Program-made: the position numbers and the translations under genes
Shown: piece by piece, positions 1-12,000 of the stretch
Position numbering within the stretch: position 1 is the first letter of the stretch
Layout of the letters: each line of letters starts with the position of its first letter
Notes under the pieces: model-generated
What the model was told of the DNA's origin: nothing
What the model saw: only the letters and a program-made list of their open reading frames with translations
Databases searched by the model: none
Source of the DNA: Nematostella vectensis
Taxonomy: Eukaryota; Cnidaria; Anthozoa; Actiniaria; Edwardsiidae
Reading direction: 5' to 3'
Assembly: GCF_932526225.1 (NCBI RefSeq)
Contig: NC_064042.1
Coordinates: forward strand, 10,368,540-10,432,539
Length of the DNA: 64,000 bases

Positions 1-77
1 GATCAAATGCTCTTAACATGACTGACATACTCGTCAATCGAGACAGACAACTCAACAAACATAGACAAACATAGTCT

Positions 78-3000
78 TCATTCATGGATGTCAGCTAGTG
101 TGTATGCATTGTCAATGAAGATGGTACCACGGGTCAGGGTCCGCAGCGGTTCTTTCTTGTAAAGGTCGATGAAGTACAATTAATGCCCTTTTCCGAGAAG
201 ACGCGCAGTGGGCAAAACTGGACGTTTGGCGCAGTGAAAACTGAACGTTTGACGCAGTATAAAATGAACGTTTGGCCCTGTGTGAAATTAACCTTTGGCG
301 TAACCATAGTAACATATGGTTATAGTTATCCCAGGGACCGTGTTTTTATGTTGCCATGTTAGTTACCTCGTACACTCTTTGAAGGCTTTTCAATTCTAGT
401 TCTAATTTTTCGTATTTCATCAGTTTGAGTTGAACTTCCTAGGACACAACAAAACTATAATTTGTCAGTTATTAGTTAGCGAGAGTTCGCTGTACAGGCC
501 AAACTTACTTCTTTGATTTGCTGGAAAAAGATCTTGTCGCCCTCCAGGACAGAAGTGAACTCCTCGACGCCTTGGAACCTCTGCAGTAGATAAGCCCCTA
601 TCCTGCCCCAGTCTGTTTCTGGTTCCAGTTGCGCTCGTTTGATGGCGTTCAGGAGGGAAGATTCCATCATGAGGGCGGGGCACTAAACAGGTAAAATATG
701 GCAAGGAATAAATCACCTTGAAACACTGTGAAATCTCACCTACCCTAAAATAAAAACGGCTCTACTTTATTGCTAAACAAATAAAAAAATATTTTAAACA
801 AAACAAAAAATAGCGCTACGTGATTCCTAGTATACGAAAACATTGGTGTACAATACAAAGGGGGGCGATAAAGCACAATTTTGACTAACCAGACTTAATA
901 ACTTGACCAGCAAACGTCGGCACTGCTCTTTGACGGCTTCGCTCTCCAACTTCTTACTAAAGGTAGATTCTACTGACTCCGCACGAAACACTGCAGCATA
1001 AAAAAATGTTTTGGATAAATACTTCTGTTGTCATTAGACATTCAGTTACAATAACTTCCCCATTCCGCCTACCTTGTTGTTGTTTTTAGCTAAGTACATT
1101 TAAAAAAAAATTGAAAAAATTAATTCATCACTCAGGCAGAGGCCAGTAACTTGAGAATATCCTTTGCGGCTAAGTAAAAACGCAATTCTTTTGACTCAGT
1201 ATATATTTGGAATATTCAGACGTTGTTTAGACGTTCCTCATTTATTTGTCAAGTGAAGGTGTATGGTAAAGGGTGAAAGTGAATGCATTAAATCTATTTT
1301 ACCATAAATTATTGGTATAAGATTCACACCTTGTTTGGACGCCCCCCATTTATTTTAAGGCAAGGTGTGTGACGTAACTACTACATTACATTTTCTGTTT
1401 TACCATAAATTATTGGTATAAGATTCCCACCTTGTTTGGACGCTCCCCATTACATTACATTTTCTGTTTTACCATAAATTATTGGTATAAGATTTCCACC
1501 TTGTTCGGACGCTCCCCATTTATTTGTTAAGGCAAGGTGTATCGCGTAACTAATACATTACATTTTCTGTTTTACCATAAATTATTGGTATAAGATTCCC
1601 ACCTTGTTTGGATGCTCCCCATTTATTTAAAGGCAAGGTGTATCGCGTAACTACTACATTACATTTTCTGTTTTACCATAAATTATTGGTATAAGATTCC
1701 CACCTTGTTTGGACTCTCCCCATTTATTTAAAGGCAAGGTGTATGGCGTAACTAATACATTACATTTTCTGTTTCACCATAAATTATTGGTATAAGATTC
1801 CCACCTTGTTTGGACGCTCCCCATTTATTTGTTAAGACAAGGCGTGTGACGTAAATACTACATTACATTTTCCGTTTTACCATAAATTATTGGTATAAGA
1901 TTCCCACCTTGTTTGGACGCTCCCCATTTATTTGTTAAGACAAGGCGTGTGACGTAAATACTACATTACATTTTCTGTTTTACCATAAATTATTGGTATA
2001 AGATTCCCACCTTGTTTGGACGCTCCCCATTTATTTGTTAAGACAAGGCGTGTGACGTAAATACTACATTACATTTTCTGTTTTACCATAAATTATTGGT
2101 ATAAGATTCCCACCTTGTTTGGACGCTCCCCATTTATTTGTTAAGGCAAGGCGTGTGACGTAAATACTACGTTACATTTTCTGTTTTACCATAAATTATT
2201 GGTATAAGATTCCCACCTTGTTTGGACGCTCCCCATTTATTTGTTAAGACAAGGTGTATGGCGTAACTAATACATTACATTTTCTGTTTTACCATAAATT
2301 ATTGGTATAAGATTCCCACCTTGTTTGGACGCTCCCCATTTATTTGTTAAGACAAGGCGTGTGACGTAAATACTACATTACATTTTCTGTTTTACCATAA
2401 ATTATTGGTATAAGATTCCCACCTTGTTTGGACGCTCCCCATTTATTTGTTAAGACAAGGCGTGTGACGTAAATACTACATTACATTTTCTGTTTTACCA
2501 TAAATTATTGGTATAAGATTCCCACCTTGTTTGGACGCTCCCCATTTATTTGTTAAGGCAAGGCGTGTGACGTAAATACTACATTACATTTTCTGTTTTA
2601 CCATAAATTATTGGTATAAGATTCCCACCTTGTTTGGACGCTCCCCATTTATTTGTTAAGACAAGGTGTATGGCGTAACTACTATATTACATTTTCTGTT
2701 TTACCATAAGTTATTGGTATAAGATTCCCACCTTGTTTTGACGCTCCCCATTTATTTGTTAAGACAAGGTGTGTGACGTAACTACTACATTACATTTTCT
2801 GTTTTACCATAAGTTATTGGTATAAGATTCCCACCTTGTTTGGACGCTCCCCATTTATTTGTTAAGACAAGGTGTATGGCGTAACTACTACATTACATTT
2901 TCTGTTTCACCATAAATTATTGGTATAAGATTCCCACCTTGTTTGGACGCTCCCCATTTATTTTAAGGCAAGGTGTGTGACGTATCTACTACATTACATT

Positions 3001-6000
3001 TTCTGTTTTACCATAAGTTATTGGTATAAGATTCCCACCTTGTTTGGACGCTCCCCATTTATTTGTTAAGACAAGGTGTATAGTGCAATCTTCCACACAA
3101 GGAAGCTGATGCTCTGCCTGGCCAAGCTCATCCAGTAAAATGTGCAGTGGGTCGTCTTCCGTTAACGCCTGAAAACAGAGTTGGGCCATGGTTAGGGAAG
3201 CAGAAAGCAGGAGAAATGTTGAATGAGAAAATAAAAAAATTTCAAACCAGAACAATAATTCGATTTAGTATAAATCTACTCACATACTATCACGAATCCT
3301 GCAATTTGATTGGCTCCCGTACTCACTATCTATTGAGCGATAGATAGCGAGCAGCGAAAAAACCGGCGTTTTTTTTTTCACAAAAACAACATGAATTATT
3401 ATCAAAATCGTCAGCTATTCGAAGGTAGTATATGTGAGTGGATTTATACTAAAACAATTAGACTACTCGTTCTCGTTTTCTATGAATCAAATAGTCAACT
3501 CGGCGCTACGCGCCTCGTTGACTATGTATTGACACATAGAAAACTCAAACTCGTAGTCTAATTGTTAAATCTTAAAGCACCTATATTAATAATTTCTGTT
3601 ATCTTGTATTGTATAAACAAACATAAGTTGCCGATCTGAAAAGGAAGGTGTGGCATGGTAAGGGGTGTGAACAGGTGAGATATCAAATTTTCTAACAAAG
3701 AAGATAAATTCCATATCTTCAAGTACCCATGTCTGAAGTCTGGCTGTTTGAAGCTTATCTAAAAATGAAGCAAACAAACACCACATTTTTTAATGTGCTT
3801 AGATACAAGATTTTAAAAAACCCTCCCCTACTAGTTATGGTACTGCATAGGGTGGTCTCTGACGGGCCCGTGGCCAGGTTCGAGTCATTCTGCTACAGAT
3901 AGCAGAATGGGTGGAATGGCCCTCATTCCATTCCGGAATGGGAATGTGGGATAAACGAACGCGTTTTTCTTTCTTTTTTAATCATTCTCATTTCAGAATC
4001 ACGAGTAAAAAAACAAGCACTTAGTATAGGTATCACTGGCTGACTTACCAAGTTGTCCGTGTGTGTGAACACTTAGTATAGGTATCACTGGCTGACTTAC
4101 CAAGTTGTCCGTGTGTGTGAACACTTAGTACAGGTTTCACTGGCTGACTTACCAAGTCGTCTGTGTGTGGACACTTAGTATTGGTATCACTGGCTGACTT
4201 ACCAAGTCGTCTGTGTGTGGACACTTAGTATAGGTATCACTGGCTGACTTACCAAGTCGTCTGTGTGTGTGAACACTTAGTATAGGTATCACTGGCTGAC
4301 TTACCAAGTCGTCTGTGTGTGGACACTTAGTATAGGTATCATTGGCTGACTTACCAAGTTGTCTGTGTGTGTGAACACTTAGTATAGGTATCACTGGCTG
4401 ACTTACCAAGTCGTCCGTGTGTGTGAACACTTAGTATAGGTATCATTGGCTGACTTACCAAGTCGTCCGTGTGTGTGAACACTTAGTATAGGTAACATTG
4501 GCTGACTTACCAAGTCGTCTGTGTGTGTGGACACTTAGTATAAGTATTGCTGGCTGACTTAACAAGTTGTCCGTGTGTGTGAACACTTAGTATAGGTATC
4601 ATTGGCTGACTTACCAAGTCGTCTGTGTGTGTGGACACTTAGTATAGGTATCACTTGCTGACTTACCAAGTCATCTGTGTGTTAGGACACTTAGTATAGG
4701 TATCAATGGCTGCATTACCAAGTCATCTGTGTGCGTGAGCACTTATGCTGTGTTTACACTTAAGCGTCGAACCTAGGTTGAGTAACTACCCAACCTAGGT
4801 TAGATTTGAAGTGTGTGTGAACACGCCCCAAATAGCCACTTATATGCCGGCAATTACAAATGCAAATCTGTTGACAGTTCTCAGTATAGGTATCACTGGC
4901 TGACTTACCAAGTCGTCTGTGTGTGGACACTTAGTATAGGTATATCACTGGATAACTAACCAAGTCGTCTGTGTGTGGACACTTAGTATAGGTATCACTG
5001 GCTGACTTACAAAGTCGTCTGCGTGTGGTTGGATAGTATTGGTATCACTTGCTGACTTACCAGGTCGTCTGTGTGTGGACACTTACAGTAGTATAGGTAT
5101 AACTGGCTGGCTTACCAAGTAATCAGTGTGTCTCGTGATGAGTTCATGAATCTTGTACATTTCATTCAGGGTGATTGATATCTTGATATCTTTTGACAAG
5201 GATAAGTAATGCTCCATCTGAAGTCAGAAACAAGCATACGAAATGTTAAAGAGAGTCGACCAGCGTATGTCATAACAACATTACATACAAGAAAACAAGG
5301 GTATTGTTTGGGAACTTAAAATGTCATCATTTTAAGGGACATATTTCATGACACATTTTACTTAATAAAAAAGCCATGAAAAGATAGACTGAAAAATCTT
5401 GTCTGCAAAATTTAGTTTATATAAATCAAATTTCAACTTGTGTATAAAACATTATTACCACCTACCTCTAAACTTTCATGAAAATCGGGAACTGATGACA
5501 AATCACTTAGAAAACTCTAGAAAAAACACAAGATCTCCATGAGCCTCTGCACCCAGGGGAGGGGGGTACTTCGGTATTGAATGAGAGGTGGAAGGGAAGT
5601 CAGATGAATTGTTTATGGACTGAATTTTTAATCATTTAAATTTAAAACTTATGCTTTGGACTTTTACTAACAAATATTGTGGTTTATTTGCCATTTTCGA
5701 CCCATGTTAAAACGGTGACTTTCCTATTAATGTGAATAGTGAAACTGGATGGCATATCAGGAACACTTTTCCATACAACTAATGATGAGCAGTCTGTTGT
5801 TGTGAAAGAGAGTGTTTCTTGACTGTCCCCCTGAGCTTACCTGCATTAAGTCTACATGGTTAATTGCAAACGGCTGGAGGGGTTGCATGTATTCCTCTTT
5901 AAAATGACTGCTGACAACGTTCTTGTTAGCCATACTCTGCAGTATCTTGGCAATCTATATCCAGAAATATGCACAACTTATATCAGCAAATATTGTGCCC

Positions 6001-9000
6001 CCACCCCCACCCCCACATACACAGTATGTTAAGTCTTGCTGTAGCCCTGAACTTACCAGAGTTAGGTTTCTTCTCATAGTATATGTAGGTTGTTTATTGA
6101 CTAGCATGTAGGCTGAAATTCAAGGACAAAGACAAATATATGAAATACTGGAATGCTGGACAGACAATAGTAATATGCAGAGGCAAATACAGTAGGAGTT
6201 GCCAAAATAGAGGGCAGAAGCAAGGACTTCAAGAAAGAAGCCAAGATATATTGTTCTTTCTTGGATTTCCTTATATTTTTTTCACATTTCTAAGCAAAAT
6301 CTCTAAGAAAAAGGGGTGGGGCTACCGGCCACACCCAACCTTAGAGAAGGAGAATGGTAAGATGCAAGAGCTGATAGGAGTTAAGAACAATAGAGGATTG
6401 GAAAATTGGAATAATTAAATATAGACTTGAGGGAGGATACACCATTCCTTACCTGTAGGAGTGACAATTGCAGGATTGATGAATCTCAATAGGAAAAATC
6501 CACCAATCATAGCATTGATTTGCTCAGGAGTGGCTTCTGGGAATTTTTCCTGTCAACCACAAAGATAAAAATAAGATGAATCTTTTTATTTCATTTTTTT
6601 CAATGTCCAACTCAATCCTTTAAGATTGTTCTACTATTGTTATTTTAAAATGTTCCATTATTTTACAAAGTAAATGAGACTGGAATAATGGAGCAAAATC
6701 TGAATCTTTAAAAAAAGATGTTAACTCTGATGTTCTTACGGAATAAAAGCTTTGAAACAAAGTTAAAATGTGCAGGAATTTCACAGAATCCACACTGTAC
6801 CATGGCTAATTCCTTAATGGCACGGCAGAGCCATTGTATCCCATAGGGCACTTGAGAGAGTGAGCTGATGATTATACCAAGAAACAAGGACGATATGTCT
6901 TGGAGCTTCTTTATCCTTGAATAAAAGTTAAGGAACAAGCTGGTACATAATTACCCTATTGGCCAACACAAACCATCTAAAAATAAATACAAAAAATAAT
7001 ACTACAATCTAAACTTAAGGTGTTTGTCCATTCTTTGGTTAACACATCAATGTTTAGCGAGTCAAAATGTATCATTCAAAATCAATCAGTTCTAGGGATG
7101 AATATAATATGGATTAACAATTAAAAAACTTTAAGACAAAATAAAAATCCTGACCTTCAGGATTCAACTGTCAACCCTTAGCTCTTATTAAAACACTTAC
7201 AAATCCTTAATGTTACTGAATCAAAGAAATGGCATCTAACCATTGCAAACACAGGAAGTGATTATAAAGTGCTGATTTGGTTCAACAAAGTAAACTCTTT
7301 TTGTTACAGATATGAAACCACTATTTGGTGTTCATAATTGAGAGTCTATATAATAACAGGAGCTTATTCTGTATATCGATTTTTAAAATAGTAAGAAGCA
7401 TGGTATCTGACTTGCAGAGATGGTTACGGAAAGCTTTGTTTTTGGTCTTTGTACTCTATTTTATTGTCTCATTCTATAGTCTTTGTTTTTGGCTTTTGTT
7501 CCATTGTTATTTGGTGCTGGTGCTCCGTAACACCAAGAAACCACCAAGAGATATGTAATAAAAATGCATGAAGGAAAAAGGATATGAAGTTTAGTTCTGA
7601 ACATGACCTCAGGATCATCCATGGCTCTCTCTAAAGTAAGAGAACTCTCATCCATCGGGTGGCCATACAGCTCAATGTAAACCTGAAAGGGGTTAAAAAT
7701 ATCAATGAAGTGACAAGGGGGGTGGAGCAAGCGCAGCTGATAAGTGATAATAGGTGGGGGTGAGATACAAGTCTATGGTGGGTAAATATTATAAAGTTTA
7801 TAAGAGTCCTAACTCTCATAACTTTTTGATATTTTTTTCCCTAAAAATAAGAGTGGGGGACACACGACATAGGACCCCTCTTATCCACACTGTAGGGAGG
7901 GATATATACAATAGGACCCCTCTTGGTCACATCACGTAGAGAGTGATACATAACACAGGACCCCTCTTGGACACACCCTGTAGAGAAGGATGTATAAAAT
8001 AGGACCCCTCTTGGACACACCCTGTAGAGAAGGATGTATAAAATAGGACCCCTCTTGGACACACCCTGTAGAGAGGGATGTATAAAATAGGACCCCTCTT
8101 GGACACACCCTGTAGAGATGGATGTATAAAATAGGAGCCCTCTTGGACACACCCTGTAGAGAGGGATGTATAAAATAGGACCCCTCTTGGACACACCCTA
8201 AATGACAGACGAAAATGGGTAAATGGGAAAATGATAATGACAATGACTGTTTTCACATGGAAAGGAAGGGGGGTGGGAATTCTACCTATAATGTGTGGAA
8301 CTAACTTTACACTGCTGCAAAAAAAACTTAAATGCAAATGACATGCACCAAACTGAATTCAATTGAATCACTGTCAAATCAAACATCCTATAGTTAAAAA
8401 GGGCACCATTCTATTACTAAAGCACAAGAAGATGGAAAGTCATAATATTTTTATATATTTTAATACTCAAAATTAAACAAAAAAAACACACACAAAATGG
8501 ATTCACCTTGATGGGATTAATTTCAAGCACCAAGTCTTCCTGAGACATAAGATCATTTAAAGGCTCCTCCAGAGTACACTTTAAATATTCCTGACCGGGT
8601 CCTCTTCTACAAGACATTGCATAGATTAAATGACTTTATATTTTGCCTGTTTGTTTGACTAACATCATACATGTCAACTCACCCGCATTAGGCAGGAGTC
8701 TCAAGATTTTGGATCCCTTCTCCCTCTCTCCCACGTTGAGCACCAAATCTCCCGCTTTTTAGCGATTTTTATTGCTTCCGAAAAAATATTCTATGGAAAA
8801 TCATCATTTTGCCTATTTTCTATTAAAATATTTGAAACAATAATTCCCTTGAGTAGCGCAATTTATCTAACACCCTTGTGAGATCTATAAGTGGATTTGT
8901 TTGTGAGAGCTTTCTATAAGGCAAACGCCTGCAAGGTTAAACCCACCCCTCACCCAAAAAATTTATAATACCCCACACCTGCCCCAAAAAATTTCTGAAG

Positions 9001-12000
9001 CCTTGAGATTTTCGGAGGTTGACAGGTATGTAACATGCACAAAGGCATATTGTACTCTAAGGACTAAACAGAATGCAGATTTTGTTACAATGCTTGATAA
9101 AAAAAAAGAGATATCACACCTTGTATAAGTAGTCATCATCCGCGAGATTGCTGTGTTGGCTCGAAGCAAACTATTGAAGTTTTCAGACTCTGCGAATTCA
9201 TATTTGAGAGCCAACTGCAAAAGAAGATGTCTAGTATCAGGCCATAAGTAAGGTTAAAGTATTCAACAGCAGAGGTGGTAGCAGCAAACCTTTCATGGGG
9301 GGGAAAGGTGAATATACTCCTCCTATATTGTTTTCAGAATTTTTGAAAGGCAAGAAATGACATATCAAACAATATGTACAGATCTACAGTATTTACCCCA
9401 GAAATCTTCCAGTGAACTTTAGTTTTTTCAACAAACTGATACTTTTACCAGAACTTTTTATCATTTTAATTAGCATGGTTGCCAAGTTGCTAAATGACTT
9501 GGTTGCCGAACCCATGAATACCAGCCCTCCCCCATGATAATTTTAAACACATGGGGCTGTCCGCTGCCCCTCTTTTCCTCCCCTGCATTGGTTACCTCAA
9601 ACATAGAGAGCAGGAGGTACTCTTCTCTTGTTTCATACTGGTTGCCATAAAGGGAAAACATCACAGGTTGTAGCAGGGCTGGAGACAAGGCACAGTACAT
9701 AGTATGTGAAGATGATGATACGCCTATTGCTAGCCTTTGGCAGCTTTAAGCTGTGTTACAGGTATGTGCATCACATATTTACATACTTGAGAGGTACAAA
9801 ATTTGAAATCAACAACAACTTACAGTCAATCTCACTCAAGGAAACTATCCTTGACAACTGGGCGAGATAGGATGGCTCAGTCTGCAGCAGATAAAAAAGG
9901 TTCCCGAAACGCTAAAGAAGAAATTATGAACATTACATTAGTTAGTCGCTGATACATTCATAAACCAACGTTTACACACTTACATCAAGGCAGCTGACAA
10001 GAGAGACTACCTCCGCCCCACCCCCACACGTACATGTACAAAATAAAGATACAAAGAGCCAATGGAGCCATTTTACCAAATACATTTATACAAAATGTAA
10101 GCTGTCTGCCACTCTCCCCTCACCCCCCCCCCCACCCCCCAAAAATAGAAAAAACAGCTGATTCTATCTTAGCCTTAGATATGTTGTCCCTCCTACACCC
10201 AAACTATCACTTTAGGAAATACAGTTACACCAGCTTGATGGTTGCTATGATAAGCGACAGCCTTTTACGCAGAAATAAACACTGATTTCACATTACATTC
10301 ACTTATATTTTCATGAGCTCCAAAGTTTATTTAACTTTTATGACTCATTATTTCTTATCTCCAATAGTTTTACATTGGCCAATAGTCTGCTAAGGAACTA
10401 CCAAAATCAGCAGACACCATTAAGCTTTTCTGCAAAATATGATAAACTACAGATAAAAAGGCAGCAAAAGACGCACTATCACTTGAGGGAGAATTAAAAC
10501 CTTGCATTAAAGGGTCATTTAAAATACTTGACCAATCAGAAGACATTATCAAGAGTATGAACTAAGTATTTGGTGAGGGAGAATAAAAACCTTGCATTAA
10601 AGGGTCATTTAAAATACTTGACCAATCAGAAGACATTATCAAGAGTATGAACTAAGTATTTGGTACAGCACTTTAACTCTCACTGCATTTAACATTACCC
10701 TAATGATTATAGATGAGATTTTCTGGCTGTCTGTCACAGTGTGTCTATATTCTGTGCATGCTTAGGGAAATAACAACTTGAGCGTGGAAGCCTTTATCTA
10801 GTAACCCCCTGAACCCCCTGGTGTCTTATTTCTTTAAAATTTTGATATTTCTATATTCAGAATTTTTTTGACATTTTTCACACTAGGTATTTCTGCCCCC
10901 TACAAAAGTCTTAGAGGCTTGAAAGTATAACGCTTGACGCTACATTAACAATCACAATTGTCCGCTCTATGTTAAAACCATTCTTTTTCTCTTGAAAAAG
11001 TGTTCCATTCATGCTTATTCATTTTGGCTCTAGGTAAGGGTTATCGGAGAAAGGATTAAGATAGATGAGAAGAAACAAAAATTGAATATTAATTAACATA
11101 AAACATAACAGCATTATGGGAAAAATTCCTTTTTTTTCTCTCATGTGGCTTTGTCAAAATATTATGACACTCATATTATGTTGAAATATTAGCTACCGTA
11201 AAATTCCGATAATAAGCCCTGGGGCTTATACTTTTCAAAGGCCCTTTTTGGACCTTACACTCGGGGGGGGGGGGGGGGGGGGGGCTTATTATTGAAGGGA
11301 TTTTTGCATCTGTATGTCCAAAGGAGTTAAAATTGTTGATCAAACATTGGCTATGAAAAGGACAATAAGAAAAGACTTTGTTAAAGGTTGTAACTAGGTC
11401 GACTTGAGTACAAATAACGTTAAAAAAAAAACAGCCATTACTTGTTCAATGCATGTAAATTGCTTTTATACAGCCCTCTGAGTATAACCCCTTGGGGGCT
11501 ATATTCGGGGGACCTTATTATTGGAGGGGATATTATGTTTCAAAGATGGGGGGGCTTATACACGGGCTGGCTAATTATCAGAATTTTACGGTATGTAATC
11601 AAGCTTTAGTCCAAGATTTCTCACCTGTTGCTGAAGCTCATCTTTCAATACACCTACAAGACATGGATAATAAACAATAATATGAAATCAGTAGAATTAA
11701 GCGTTGTGAACAAAAACGCATACCATTATATAAACTACATATGACAAAAAGGGTTACAACGCTTGAGTAACGGAAAGTGAAATGAGAGTAAAAAGTACAA
11801 CGGAAATATAAACAATTGATGATTTTTTTTTTTTACAAAAAACATATACCAAAAAACATAAAATAGATATCATCAGAAACAGAAGAATTTGATACAGTCA
11901 GTGAAACTTAAAAAAAAGCATTATTGGATATAAGCATTATATCTCTTAGTCATACTCTTCAGATGTTTCACAGTAAAGAAAAGAGAAATGCAAATAAAAT

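Noticed and set aside
4018-8205. CRISPR-like regular repeats
   Set aside because: The units are contiguous and vary internally, with no unique spacers, and lie in introns of a eukaryotic gene.
7841-8205. Fourth splice-site-seeded array
   Set aside because: The 44-bp unit has an acceptor-like CTACAG on the minus strand but shows no similarity to the exon 7 or exon 8 boundaries.
7841-8337. Repetitive frames with Val-Cys-Pro-Arg-Gly type periodicity
   Set aside because: They are readings of the 44-bp minisatellite in an intron, with no homology to a protein.
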